The notes beneath the pieces were generated by a model that was given only the letters and a program-made list of their open reading frames with translations, was not told the origin of the DNA and searched no databases. Position numbers and translations under genes: made by a program. Below are positions 24,611-32,763 of a DNA stretch of 53,965 nucleotides, piece by piece (position 1 is the first letter of the stretch; every line of letters starts with the position of its first letter). Source of the DNA: Synergistaceae bacterium. GTDB taxonomy: Bacteria; Synergistota; Synergistia; Synergistales; Thermovirgaceae. Where the stretch lies: NCBI GenBank assembly GCA_012729145.1, contig JAAYDT010000084.1, positions 1-53,965 on the forward strand. The letters run 5' to 3'.

Positions 24611-26143
24611 TCATTCCAGTTCCCCCGTTGCCTCTTCCACGGCCTTGAGGTAGCTTCGGTCCTCCACCCCTTTGATTATCCTGTCTATCATGGGGTGAAG
24701 GAAAACATCCTTTTCTAGGTAGGGGATCTCCTCCCTGAGCTTTCTGTAGGCAGCCCCTGTACCTGCTCCAGGTTCAAGAGGGCTGGAAAAATCCAGCCCC
24801 TGGGCAGCAAGAAGAAGTTCGATGGCGAGGATCTTCTTGACATTGTCCAGGATCTCCTTTCCTTTCCTGGCTGAGTACATCCCCATGGAAACGTGGTCCT
24901 CCTGGTTTGCCGATGTGGGGATAGAATCCACGGAGGATGGGTGGGCAAGTACCTTGTTCTCCGAGACAAGGGCGGCCGCAACATACTGGGGGATCATAAA
25001 GCCGCTGTTGATACCGCTGTTCTCGACCAGGAAGGGGGGAAGGCCAGAAAGCTTTCCGTCCACCAGCCTGGCAGTCCTTCTCTCTGAAATGTTGCCTATC
25101 TCGGCCATTGCCATTCCGAAAAAGTCCATAGCAAGGGCTACGGGCTGACCGTGGAAGTTCCCGCCGCTGATGGCCTCACCCTCGGCGGGGAAGATAAGCG
25201 GGTTGTCTGTGACGGAGTTTATCTCGATCTGGATCACGTTCTTGACGTACTGGATACCGTCTCGGCTTGCTCCGTGGACCTGGGGGATACAGCGGAGCGA
25301 ATAGGCATCCTGGACCCTTTCGTTACCGAATTTTTCAAGGATCCGGCTGCCACTGACAAGACCCCGGATGTTCTTGGCCACCTTTATCTGACCCTGGTGG
25401 GGCCTGAGTTCGTGAGTCCTGTGGTCGAAAGCGAAGGGAACACCGTGAAGGGCTTCCAGCGACATGGCTCCCACGATGTCGGCCGTCTTCAGCACGGCCA
25501 TCGCTTCCCATACGGCCATGACGGCTACGCCGGTCATCGCCGCCGTTCCGTTGTTCAGGGCCAGACCTTCCTTGGGGCCCAGGGCTATGGGTTCAAGTCC
25601 CGCGGACCTGAGGGCCTCTGAAGCCTTCATCCTCTTTCCCTGGAAAAAGACCTCTCCAAGGCCAAGAAGCGAAATGGCAAGATGGGAGAGGGGGCAAAGG
25701 TCTCCGCTGGCGCCCACGGACCCCTTGCAGGGGATCACTGGGTGTAACCCGATGTTAAGGAAGTCAACAAGACGGGAAAGGGTCTCCATGCTAATGCCTG
25801 AGAAACCTCTTATCAGTGAGTTGATCCTTAATAGCATTATCGCCCTGACGATCTCTTCCGGGAAGGGCTCCCCTACCCCGCAGGCGTGGCTTGTAAGGAG
25901 GTTTTCCTGGAGTTTCTCGCTCTTGTCAGGGGGTATGACCTGGCTTGCAAGGTCTCCGAATCCAGTGGTGATGCCGTAGATTATCCTTCCATCCTCCACC
26001 CAGGAACGGACCATCCTTGAACCTCTCTCCACAAAGGCGACAGCAGACCTGTCAAGGGCTATCTTCCTCCCTTCACGGGCAACATCGACTACATCTTCAA
26101 GCCTTAGCGAGTGACCGTTCAGTTCGAGTACCGAAGATCCCAT
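24611..26143 (-). CDS. hutH: Histidine ammonia-lyase
   Basis: A 510-residue histidase, eliminating ammonia from histidine to give urocanate. The Ala145-Ser146-Gly147 triad inside GSVGASGDLCPLSH forms the MIO electrophile. Other marks are YGITTGFGDLA, LLRINSLIRGFSG, QDAYSLRCIPQVHG and ITDNPL-type VTDNPLIFP. The start is ATG 26143 (MGSSVLELNGHS), preceded by a G-rich stretch. The 58-base gap to the radical SAM gene holds a promoter-like element and a short dyad, the likely start of a hut transcript. Confidence 0.96.
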   Translation of the reverse strand: MGSSVLELNGHSLRLEDVVDVAREGRKIALDRSAVAFVERGSRMVRSWVEDGRIIYGITTGFGDLASQVIPPDKSEKLQENLLTSHACGVGEPFPEEIVRAIMLLRINSLIRGFSGISMETLSRLVDFLNIGLHPVIPCKGSVGASGDLCPLSHLAISLLGLGEVFFQGKRMKASEALRSAGLEPIALGPKEGLALNNGTAAMTGVAVMAVWEAMAVLKTADIVGAMSLEALHGVPFAFDHRTHELRPHQGQIKVAKNIRGLVSGSRILEKFGNERVQDAYSLRCIPQVHGASRDGIQYVKNVIQIEINSVTDNPLIFPAEGEAISGGNFHGQPVALAMDFFGMAMAEIGNISERRTARLVDGKLSGLPPFLVENSGINSGFMIPQYVAAALVSENKVLAHPSSVDSIPTSANQEDHVSMGMYSARKGKEILDNVKKILAIELLLAAQGLDFSSPLEPGAGTGAAYRKLREEIPYLEKDVFLHPMIDRIIKGVEDRSYLKAVEEATGELE

Positions 26144-26175
26144 AAAGGATCGCCCCCCGTTGGTCGATTGAAACC

Positions 26176-26188
26176 CTCTTGAAAAGAG
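26176..26188. repeat. Small dyad at the presumed hutH transcription start
   Basis: Inverted repeat CTCTT-gaa-AAGAG directly downstream of the -10 element on the - strand, centred near the predicted first transcribed base. It could be an operator half-site pair or a 5' RNA hairpin. It is short, and chance cannot be excluded. Confidence 0.4.
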
Positions 26189-26215
26189 ATTATATGGAAA
26201 ATCACGACATGACAA
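26189..26215 (-). promoter_or_regulatory. Putative internal promoter for hutH-hutU-ftcD-hutI-fchA
   Basis: On the - strand: -35 TTGTCA (26210-26215), then a consensus -10 TATAAT (26189-26194). The 15-base spacer is short. The -35 lies at the end of the radical SAM frame (stop at 26202-26204). Confidence 0.5.
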
Positions 26216-27188
26216 TACCCCGAGGGGTTCTGCAGCGTGGACACGTCCCATCCTCCAAGAGGTGCACACTGGCCCTGTAGAGGTCATCCCTTTCCACCAG
26301 GACCTCACCGCAGACCGGGCAGAGAGTGTTATTCCTGCTCTGTAGATTTCCGGAATAGACATTTTCAAGAAATTCCGAAGCGATCTCCTCCCTGACCCTG
26401 ATAGAGGGTATCGGAGTGGGGGGAAGGGCCCAGCGGTAATCGGGGAAATACCTGGAGATATGAAGAGGGATACTCTCCGAAATACCAGCGATCCATCGGA
26501 CCAGATGCCGGAATTCCTCGATGGAATCATTGATCCCGGGCACGACCAGGTGGGTGATCTCTACATGTACCGATCTCTCGAAGGCGATCCGGACCGTGTC
26601 TAGAACAGGAGCAAGAGTGCCTCCGAGCATGGAGTAGGTGCTGTCGGAAAAGCCTTTAAGGTCAATATTCATTGCATCTACAAGATGGATAAGGTCCTCC
26701 AGGGGCTTTCGGGATATGTAGCCGTTGGTCACCAGAACGACCCCCTTCTTTTCTCTTTTCAGCAGGAGCGATGTATCCCTGACGAATTCGTACCAGACGG
26801 TGGGCTCATTGTATGTGAAGGCCACAGAGGGAGCGTCGTGATGCTGCAAGAGTCTAAGTACATCGGAGGGGTTCGTCCAGGAGAGGCCCTTATGGTTTTT
26901 TGAACGTGACAGATGGTGGTTCTGGCAGTAGGGACAGAAAAGATTGCACCCAAAAGTCCCCAGGGAGAGGATCCGCGTGCCGGGTCTCCAGTGGTAGAGA
27001 GGTTTTTTCTCGACAGGGTCCACGGCGACACACGCCCAACCATAGTTCAGGGAGACAAGCCTTCCGCCGGAGTTCTCCCTGACCCCGCAAGCTCCCGTGA
27101 GCCCCTGGCTTATGATACACTCCCTGGGGCAGAGATGGCAGTTGATATCATCTCCCCTTGCGATCCAGTAAAGTGCCGTCCTGTCCAT
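26202..27188 (-). CDS. Radical SAM enzyme of the AmmeMemoRadiSam set (AmrS-like)
   Basis: A 328-residue radical SAM protein related to pyruvate formate-lyase activating enzymes. The cluster motif C-X3-C-X2-C is at Cys81, Cys85 and Cys88 (GTFGCNLFCPYCQNHHLS). An N-terminal Cys group (Cys17, 20, 24 and 34) precedes it, and two Cys pairs (CPVC, CPRC) at the C-terminus look like a zinc ribbon. SVAFTYNEPT and VTNGYIS are typical of the family. It follows genes for an AMMECR1-domain and a LigB-fold protein, the combination known as the AmmeMemoRadiSam system. Its substrate is not established; a base or cofactor modification has been proposed from comparative genomics. Confidence 0.9.
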   Translation of the reverse strand: MDRTALYWIARGDDINCHLCPRECIISQGLTGACGVRENSGGRLVSLNYGWACVAVDPVEKKPLYHWRPGTRILSLGTFGCNLFCPYCQNHHLSRSKNHKGLSWTNPSDVLRLLQHHDAPSVAFTYNEPTVWYEFVRDTSLLLKREKKGVVLVTNGYISRKPLEDLIHLVDAMNIDLKGFSDSTYSMLGGTLAPVLDTVRIAFERSVHVEITHLVVPGINDSIEEFRHLVRWIAGISESIPLHISRYFPDYRWALPPTPIPSIRVREEIASEFLENVYSGNLQSRNNTLCPVCGEVLVERDDLYRASVHLLEDGTCPRCRTPRGIVMS

Positions 27189-27212
27189 TGATCAACAACC
27201 CTTCTCCTGTCT

Positions 27213-27773
27213 TTACTCGGAGAATCGACGGACTGTGAAGCGAAATATCCTTACGCCATCGGACGATCCGATCCCGGCCTTCCTCATGGCGATCGACAGC
27301 TGCTGTTCAACAGTGTCCACCCCATCAAGATCAGGGAGAAGGACCCCTTTTCTCCCCTCCTTCTCAACGATCACCCCGAAAAGTAAGGGGTCCAGTTCAG
27401 AAAGGTCCCCGACAGGACAGGGCTCGTCAAGTACATCCACTGAAACCCGGCACTCCTCCGCCTCGTCCGGTCCAAGGGGAAAGAACCTGGGGTCCTCCGA
27501 CGCCGCGGCGGCTGCATTGGCAACGATCTCTTCCCAGAGACTCTTTCGGACCGGTCTTATCGTGCCTATGCACCCTCTCAGTTCTCCCGTTGAAGCCATC
27601 CTGATCGAGACGAAACACCCCCGCTCTATTAACATCTCCGTCGTTGCATTGTATTCACGGGGATCAAGATGCCTGAAAGGGTCCTGCCCGAGAGCGGTGA
27701 GCCTGACAGCTCTCCTTGCAAGGTCCAGATAGGGGTGTGCCTCGCCTTTCACCGATCTCGCGAGCCCGTCCAT
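27213..27773 (-). CDS. AMMECR1-domain protein (AmmeMemoRadiSam protein A)
   Basis: A 186-residue protein consisting of a single AMMECR1 domain. The hallmark LRGCIGT is at residues 65-71, with Cys68 the invariant cysteine. FVSIRMASTGELRGC before it and the DPRFFPLGPDE segment after it are also conserved, as is SVDVLDEP. The biochemical role is unknown; the domain is found in all kingdoms. The ATG at 27773 overlaps the stop of the LigB-like gene (TAATG). In many clostridia the two are one fused protein, so here the same pair is encoded by two coupled genes. The radical SAM gene begins 24 bases downstream. Confidence 0.9.
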   Translation of the reverse strand: MDGLARSVKGEAHPYLDLARRAVRLTALGQDPFRHLDPREYNATTEMLIERGCFVSIRMASTGELRGCIGTIRPVRKSLWEEIVANAAAAASEDPRFFPLGPDEAEECRVSVDVLDEPCPVGDLSELDPLLFGVIVEKEGRKGVLLPDLDGVDTVEQQLSIAMRKAGIGSSDGVRIFRFTVRRFSE

Positions 27774-28567
27774 TATTCTCCCTCCCCGGACAGGTCCAGA
27801 AGAGCCGTGGCATAACCTACCCCGAAGGGAGACTCGTAGGAAAGGACCTCGATCGGGCTGCTCATTGAAAGTCCGATGAGCGCAAGTACTGATCGGAGTC
27901 CGCACTCACCGGCATTTCTAATGACCTGGCCGGGGAGATCGAGGACCGGGTCCGGAGAGGATCTCTTCAAAGATTCAACAATAGCTTCGTCGAGGACCCT
28001 GCCGTCGGGGTGGAAACCTGATGGAGCATCCCTGGTCAAACGGTGCGAGAGATCGCCGCTTGCCAGAAGTCCCCACTTTTTCCCCGAAACGAACTCCCTG
28101 AGGTGTCTGCCTAGTTCGTATGCCTGACAGTGATCTATTGTTACCGGATTGGCCAGGATCATTGAGGGGGTCTTCCAAAGGGCTGGACCAAGCAGGTGAA
28201 GGGATACGACAGCGGCATAATCCAGGTCGATCTCGGAGGGTCTGCAGGCTGAAGAAGGGATAAAAGAGGATATGTATTCAATTAGCCTTTCTCCCTCCTC
28301 CGCCGCTCCCTTGAGCGAGATCGATACCGAAGGGGCCCCGAAATTACCCAGGTCTCCCACGAACCTCCCGGGGTTTATCAAGGTAAAGGTCCTGTCTGAA
28401 ACAGCGTGAGGATCCAGGACAAGAAGATGGTCGGGGGCAAGTTCCTTCAGTCTTCCGCCGAGGGATCGAAGCCCCTCCAGGGTCTTTCCGGTCCCTGATC
28501 CGGATCTTGCTGCTACCTCAGGGACCAGTATTGGGGCATGAGGAAGCAAAAAACCCATCGTCCACAT
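27773..28567 (-). CDS. LigB/Memo-fold protein of the AmmeMemoRadiSam set
   Basis: A 264-residue protein of the class III extradiol dioxygenase (LigB) fold. Likely metal-ligand histidines are His10 in LLPHAPILVPEVA and His54 in LVLDPHAVSDR. YAAVVSLHLLGPALW and LLASGDLSHRLT are further histidine-bearing segments of this branch. Members associate with AMMECR1 and radical SAM genes and are related to Memo. The reaction is not known. Start: ATG 28567 behind GGAGGG (8 bases). It heads a twelve-gene run, with a promoter at 28610-28638 and a divergent helix-turn-helix gene beyond. Confidence 0.85.
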   Translation of the reverse strand: MWTMGFLLPHAPILVPEVAARSGSGTGKTLEGLRSLGGRLKELAPDHLLVLDPHAVSDRTFTLINPGRFVGDLGNFGAPSVSISLKGAAEEGERLIEYISSFIPSSACRPSEIDLDYAAVVSLHLLGPALWKTPSMILANPVTIDHCQAYELGRHLREFVSGKKWGLLASGDLSHRLTRDAPSGFHPDGRVLDEAIVESLKRSSPDPVLDLPGQVIRNAGECGLRSVLALIGLSMSSPIEVLSYESPFGVGYATALLDLSGEGE

Positions 28568-28609
28568 GACAATCCCTCCCCGAGATTCTGTAAAAGTCCC
28601 TTTTCATGT

Positions 28610-28638
28610 ATTATGACAGTCAGAGAATGTTTTTCCAA
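28610..28638 (-). promoter_or_regulatory. Promoter of the LigB-AMMECR1-radical SAM-hut run
   Basis: On the - strand: -35 TTGGAA (28633-28638), 17-base spacer, TGT-CATAAT, an extended -10 (28610-28615). The opposite strand reads TATTAT at almost the same place, so a divergent + promoter for the next gene could overlap. Confidence 0.6.
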
Positions 28639-28715
28639 CAGGGGCCCCGATCCTCTTCAGAAGGGGTCCAGAAGGGAAAGAACCGGGTTCATCCCTGCGA
28701 AGACTGGAGGGACAG

Positions 28716-29159
28716 GTGCAAAAGAATGACCGACCGGAGGATGGGACCTCCTCCATACTGGAAATGCTCTCCGAGATCGAGAGGATGGTCGATGGTGAAC
28801 TGTTTTTGCCGACCCTGCAGGAGGACTGGGATCGGGATCCCCCGAAGGAAGTCTCCTGGGCCGTCGCCAATGTGCTCTCCCTTCCACTATCACAGGCGGC
28901 GAGGATCCTCCTGATATCTTCCCTTCTGGGGAGTAACGGCCGCGATCTGACATGTCGCTTTAACGAGCTTGCCTTGCTCTCTGGACTCTCAGAGAGAACA
29001 GCATACCGGGCGCTGAAGGAAATAAAGCAGTCAGGGCTGTTTAAGATCCAGGCTACTCCGGGTAGTGGCGTGAGGATATCGGCAGAGTGGATCTGGGATG
29101 AACCTCGTGACAGGGCCAGGGAATTCTTCCAGGAAAGGATGCCTGGAAAGGCTCCCTGA
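28716..29159 (+). CDS. Putative winged helix-turn-helix protein
   Basis: I do not recognise this 147-residue protein as a named family. The N-terminal third is acidic and helical. Residues about 78-130 look like a winged helix: RFNELALLSGLSERTAYRAL reads as the helix-turn-helix, followed by KEIKQSGLFKI and a beta wing (GSGVRISAEW). No signal peptide or membrane helix is seen. The start is GTG 28716, 5 bases after GGAGG. It is divergent from the LigB-AMMECR1-radical SAM-hut run, so a role as its regulator is an inference from position and fold. It could also be a replication-initiator-like or structural DNA-binding protein. Confidence 0.6.
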   Translation: MQKNDRPEDGTSSILEMLSEIERMVDGELFLPTLQEDWDRDPPKEVSWAVANVLSLPLSQAARILLISSLLGSNGRDLTCRFNELALLSGLSERTAYRALKEIKQSGLFKIQATPGSGVRISAEWIWDEPRDRAREFFQERMPGKAP

Positions 29160-29164
29160 AAGAT

Positions 29165-29183
29165 ATGTTCACTGAATGAACAT
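29165..29183. repeat. Hairpin at convergent ends of the helix-turn-helix gene and queA
   Basis: Perfect 7-bp inverted repeat ATGTTCA-ctgaa-TGAACAT that includes the queA stop codon, flanked by GGATGCC/GGCATCC arms further out. There is no T-run, so it may be a weak bidirectional terminator or an mRNA end stabiliser. Confidence 0.5.
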
Positions 29184-30203
29184 GGCATCCCCAAAGGAGA
29201 AGAAACGGTATCCCGTTTCGATGGCCTCCCTGTAGGCTTTCATCGTCAGTTCGTTCCCGGCAAAGGCGCAGACCAGCATGAGAAGGGTGCTACGGGGAAG
29301 ATGGAAGTTGGTGATCATGGCATCGATGGTCCGGAAATGATACCCGGGGTAGAAGAAGGCCTCTGTCGAGAACGAACCTGGGTAAACGGTGCCATCTTCT
29401 GCAGCCCTGCTCTCCAGTGCCCTTACCACGGTGGTTCCCACAGCGACCACCCTTCCTCCGGACGCTTTGGTCTCTCTCACGGCCACGGCCGTCGCTTCAG
29501 GGATGGTGCACTCTTCGGGGTGCATACTGTGCATCCGGATATCATCTTCCTTCACAGGCCTGAAGGTCCCCAGACCGACGTTCAGGGTTATCCGTGACGT
29601 TCTGATACCCGCTGCCTCAATCTCCCGAAGCAGCCCGGGTGTAAAGTGAAGGCCCGCCGTTGGGGCAGCCACGGAGCCCCTGTTCACTCCGTAGACCGTC
29701 TGGTATCTCTCGGGATCTATGGATCGGTTATGTACATAGGGGGGGAAGGGGATCTCCCCGGTCTCCTCCATCAGCCTCCAGACATCGGTCCCCTCTGGGA
29801 AGAAGCAGCTCCTGGACCCCTGGCTGGTCCTCTCCCCGATCACTACCTCGATCCCTCCATCCAGGACAAGAAGCTGGCCGGGTCTGACCCGTCTGCCCGG
29901 CCGCACCAGTACCTCCCAGAGGACGCATCTCTTCCCGCCAAGGGGCCTCAGCAGAAAAACCTCGATGCTGGCCCCTTCTCCAGCCTTGACACCCCGGAGG
30001 CGGGCCCTGACCACTCGGGTGTCGTTGATCACCAGGAGGTCCTTTTCTCGCAGAAGTGACATGATCTCATTGAAAACCCTGTGGCGGATCGTCCCCGAGA
30101 AGCGGTCCATGACCAGCAGCTTCGATGAGTCCCTGGGTTCGACCGGTTCCTGGGCGATCCTCGACTCCGGCAGATAGTAATCGTAGCTGTTAATATCGAA
30201 CAT
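29169..30203 (-). CDS. queA: S-adenosylmethionine:tRNA ribosyltransferase-isomerase
   Basis: A 344-residue QueA, which moves the ribosyl group of SAM to preQ1 in tRNA to form epoxyqueuosine. The N-terminal DYYLPESRIAQEPVEPRDSS, LLVINDTRVVRARL, PPYV, the GSVAAPTAGLHFT loop and ITNFHLPRSTLLMLV are characteristic. The start is ATG 30203 (MFDINSYD). The frame is open up to 30266, but that part has no family similarity. It is the last gene of the nadE-yebC-ruvCAB-spoIID-queA run; ruv-queA linkage is common. No other queuosine genes were seen. Confidence 0.95.
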   Translation of the reverse strand: MFDINSYDYYLPESRIAQEPVEPRDSSKLLVMDRFSGTIRHRVFNEIMSLLREKDLLVINDTRVVRARLRGVKAGEGASIEVFLLRPLGGKRCVLWEVLVRPGRRVRPGQLLVLDGGIEVVIGERTSQGSRSCFFPEGTDVWRLMEETGEIPFPPYVHNRSIDPERYQTVYGVNRGSVAAPTAGLHFTPGLLREIEAAGIRTSRITLNVGLGTFRPVKEDDIRMHSMHPEECTIPEATAVAVRETKASGGRVVAVGTTVVRALESRAAEDGTVYPGSFSTEAFFYPGYHFRTIDAMITNFHLPRSTLLMLVCAFAGNELTMKAYREAIETGYRFFSFGDAMFIQ

Positions 30204-30267
30204 CGATCCCGATCCTTCCAGAGCGCCTTCGCTCCCTGGGAGATACGTTCTGAAAGGTCCTTCCATG

Positions 30268-31653
30268 TCAGTTGGAGATCCTGGATATCTCCGTACCCGG
30301 GAAGTAGTGTTCCAGTATCCTTATGTGATCCCATCCGGCTTCGGCAAGACTTTTGGCGCCCCATTGCGAAAGCCCCACTCCGTGACCCCAGCCCCGGCCT
30401 GAAAAAGTGACAGTATCGCCCGTGACGGGGGCGTCAAAGGAGGGAGGCGTCTGAAGAGAACCTGCTCCGCTCTGTCTCTCAAGAGCTTTTCTCAGGTAAA
30501 ACCCCCTCTTTTCGGGCTTAACGAGCATGTCCATCAGTTCCTCGGTCTTGAAAACACCCTGCTGGGTGAAGGCTATGAGCATCTGTTCGTCTTTTGGGGT
30601 GAGAGGGAAGACCTTATCCTCTCCGGAACCCGGAGAGGTGGTGTCATTGGGGATAAATGGAGCAGCAGCAACTGGACCTCCCCCCATGGTGAAGAAGGTG
30701 CTCCTTATCCTGTCGGGGCCAACAATGGTCCTGAACTGGCTTGCCCTTATCGTGGTCCTGCCCGCTGTTCCCGTCAGGGTAACGTCCACGGCCCTGCCTC
30801 CGCTGTCAGTTGATGAGACAGAGATACCCGTGAGCCTTCCGACGTAGATCCCCTTCGAGGAAAGGACCCTCTGTATCTCCGAAAGCCTCAACGTCGTCTG
30901 CCAGCTTGAGTAGGGGGATTGATATTTCAGGGGTTCGGGGCTCCCTTTCAGATAGGGTACGCTAGACCCCCAGACGGAGGAGACTTCGGCAGTGTGTCCT
31001 CCGCTGTCGGCGTGATAGAAGGTGGCGGCGAGACCACCCTGGAATTTCAGGACCTGTCCCCTGGTCTGATCGACTGCTTTCGTAAGGACCTGGTCCTCAG
31101 CGTTAACTCCCCTGTAAACCTGGCAGTGACTGAGGGCGCAGAGGTCGAAACCGCTGCTTCCGTGTCTGCCCCGGTTCCTGAGTGCGTAGGTCCTTGCGAT
31201 GATAGCCTGGGCTTTCAGGGATTCCATGGGCCAGGCGGGGTTCACCTCCATCTTCAGGACACCCTTGAGATAGTCCTCGATGCCCACCACGTTGACAACG
31301 TTAAAACCTGATCCCTGCTGGACCAGCCTGTAATGACCGCGGTAGGGCCTGTTGTTCCACCTTAAAATTACGTTGCTCCTTACCGTAACGGGAAGCTTGA
31401 GGTTCACGGAACCAGCCTTGATGACCCCCGGGGAAATGGCGACCACGTTGACGGTGGACCTGAAGGAGGCCTTTCCGCCGGAGAAACTGGCCAGGTTTAT
31501 CTGGCTGTTCGGGGCTGAAAAGACGGCTCTGTCGTCACCGGTAGAGAGGCCGATCGAAAGCGCGGAATTGGCCTCTCCGGGAAGAGATGTAACTTGAAGT
31601 AACACTGCAGCGAATACCAACGAGATTAATGTCCTTTGAAAAAATAATTTCAT
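30268..31653 (-). CDS. SpoIID/LytB-domain secreted protein with an insertion
   Basis: A 461-residue exported protein with a signal peptide (about 1-28, hydrophobic LISLVFAAVLLQ) and a SpoIID domain. Domain marks are VGIEDYLKGVLKMEVNPAWP (catalytic Glu), LKAQAIIARTYAL, CQVYRGV, DSGGHTAEVSSVWG, and GRGWGHGVGLSQWGA near the end. SpoIID is a glycan-cutting transglycosylase that acts on amidase-stripped peptidoglycan; such proteins also occur in non-sporulating bacteria. About 85 residues (about 322-408), Pro/Ser-rich then charged, separate the IRSTFF strand from the final GWGHGVG block, which normally follows within some 20 residues. The start could also be a GTG two codons upstream. Confidence 0.88.
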   Translation of the reverse strand: MKLFFQRTLISLVFAAVLLQVTSLPGEANSALSIGLSTGDDRAVFSAPNSQINLASFSGGKASFRSTVNVVAISPGVIKAGSVNLKLPVTVRSNVILRWNNRPYRGHYRLVQQGSGFNVVNVVGIEDYLKGVLKMEVNPAWPMESLKAQAIIARTYALRNRGRHGSSGFDLCALSHCQVYRGVNAEDQVLTKAVDQTRGQVLKFQGGLAATFYHADSGGHTAEVSSVWGSSVPYLKGSPEPLKYQSPYSSWQTTLRLSEIQRVLSSKGIYVGRLTGISVSSTDSGGRAVDVTLTGTAGRTTIRASQFRTIVGPDRIRSTFFTMGGGPVAAAPFIPNDTTSPGSGEDKVFPLTPKDEQMLIAFTQQGVFKTEELMDMLVKPEKRGFYLRKALERQSGAGSLQTPPSFDAPVTGDTVTFSGRGWGHGVGLSQWGAKSLAEAGWDHIRILEHYFPGTEISRISN

Positions 31654-31686
31654 GATCACACACCCGTTCTCCAAGGATCTTTCGTA

Positions 31687-32754
31687 TCAGTCGGTCTCTC
31701 CGTTCTCCTCTTCCAGAAGGGTAAAAAGGCCCTGTTCGGACAGCCGGTCCCTTGGAGGGATCCTTCCCAGGCAGGAGTAGCCGTTGACAGTGGCCCTCCT
31801 CCCCCTCGGCGTTCTCTCAATGAAGCCCTTCTGGATAAGAAAGGGTTCGTAAATATCCTCAATTGTCTGGCTCTCTTCGTTCAGGGCGGCGGAGAGGGTG
31901 GACAGACCTACGGGGCCACCTCCGAAGAGGTCGACCAAGGCCCTGAGGTATCTCCTGTCCCGCTCGTCCATCCCCTCGGAATCGACTCCCAGCATCTCCA
32001 GGGCGGTCCTGGCCAGCTCTTTATCGATGCCGGAAGCGCATCTGACCTCGGCCACGTCCCGTACCCTTCTCAAAAGTCTCAGGGCGACCCTGGGTGTCCC
32101 CCTGGCGCTTCTGGCTATCGTCATGGCCGCCTCAGAGGTAATATCCACCGAAAGGAGTCTCGAGCCGCGGGTCACGATCTGCGAAATATCCACCGGGGAG
32201 TAGAGTTCAAGCTGCTCCACGATCCCGAACCTTGCACGCAGGGGCGAGGTTAGGAGGCCCAGACGGGTCGTTGCCCCTATAAGGGTGAAAGGTGGTATCT
32301 GCAATCTTATGTTCCTTGCGAGAGGTCCCTTCCCTACGATGATGTCCAGGGAAAAGTCCTCCATCCCTGGGTAGAGGACCTCCTCCACTGCAGGGGACAG
32401 GCGGTGGATCTCATCGATGAAGAGGACGTCCCTGGGTTGGAGGTTCGAAAGAATGGCAGCGAGGTCACCAGCCCTCTCAAGAGCTGGTCCCGAGGTGACG
32501 CGAAGCTGCCCCTGCATCTCGTTGGCGATAATGCCTGCAAGGGTAGTCTTCCCCAGCCCGGGAGGTCCGTAAAACAGGGAGTGATCCAGAGGTTCCCCCC
32601 GTTTCCGGGCGGCCTGGATGTATATCCCAAGCTTGCTCTTGAGCTCGCTCTGTCCTATGAACTCCTCTAGTCTTGACGGCCGGAACCCGGAGAGCTCCTC
32701 CTCCGGTCCTTCGCTGGTGGGAACGGGGTCGAGACCATGGTCAGGATCCTTCAA
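31687..32754 (-). CDS. ruvB: Holliday junction branch migration helicase RuvB
   Basis: A 355-residue AAA+ motor that drives branch migration with RuvA. Walker [14 protein letters not shown] (about 63-75), Walker [11 protein letters not shown], sensor [17 protein letters not shown] and the C-terminal winged helix ([22 protein letters not shown]) are all present. The start is TTG 32754; the GAGGTG site 7 bases before it overlaps the ruvA stop. The gene is part of ruvC-ruvA-ruvB in the standard order. Confidence 0.97.
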   Translation of the reverse strand: MKDPDHGLDPVPTSEGPEEELSGFRPSRLEEFIGQSELKSKLGIYIQAARKRGEPLDHSLFYGPPGLGKTTLAGIIANEMQGQLRVTSGPALERAGDLAAILSNLQPRDVLFIDEIHRLSPAVEEVLYPGMEDFSLDIIVGKGPLARNIRLQIPPFTLIGATTRLGLLTSPLRARFGIVEQLELYSPVDISQIVTRGSRLLSVDITSEAAMTIARSARGTPRVALRLLRRVRDVAEVRCASGIDKELARTALEMLGVDSEGMDERDRRYLRALVDLFGGGPVGLSTLSAALNEESQTIEDIYEPFLIQKGFIERTPRGRRATVNGYSCLGRIPPRDRLSEQGLFTLLEEENGETD

Positions 32755-32763
32755 GAGAACACC

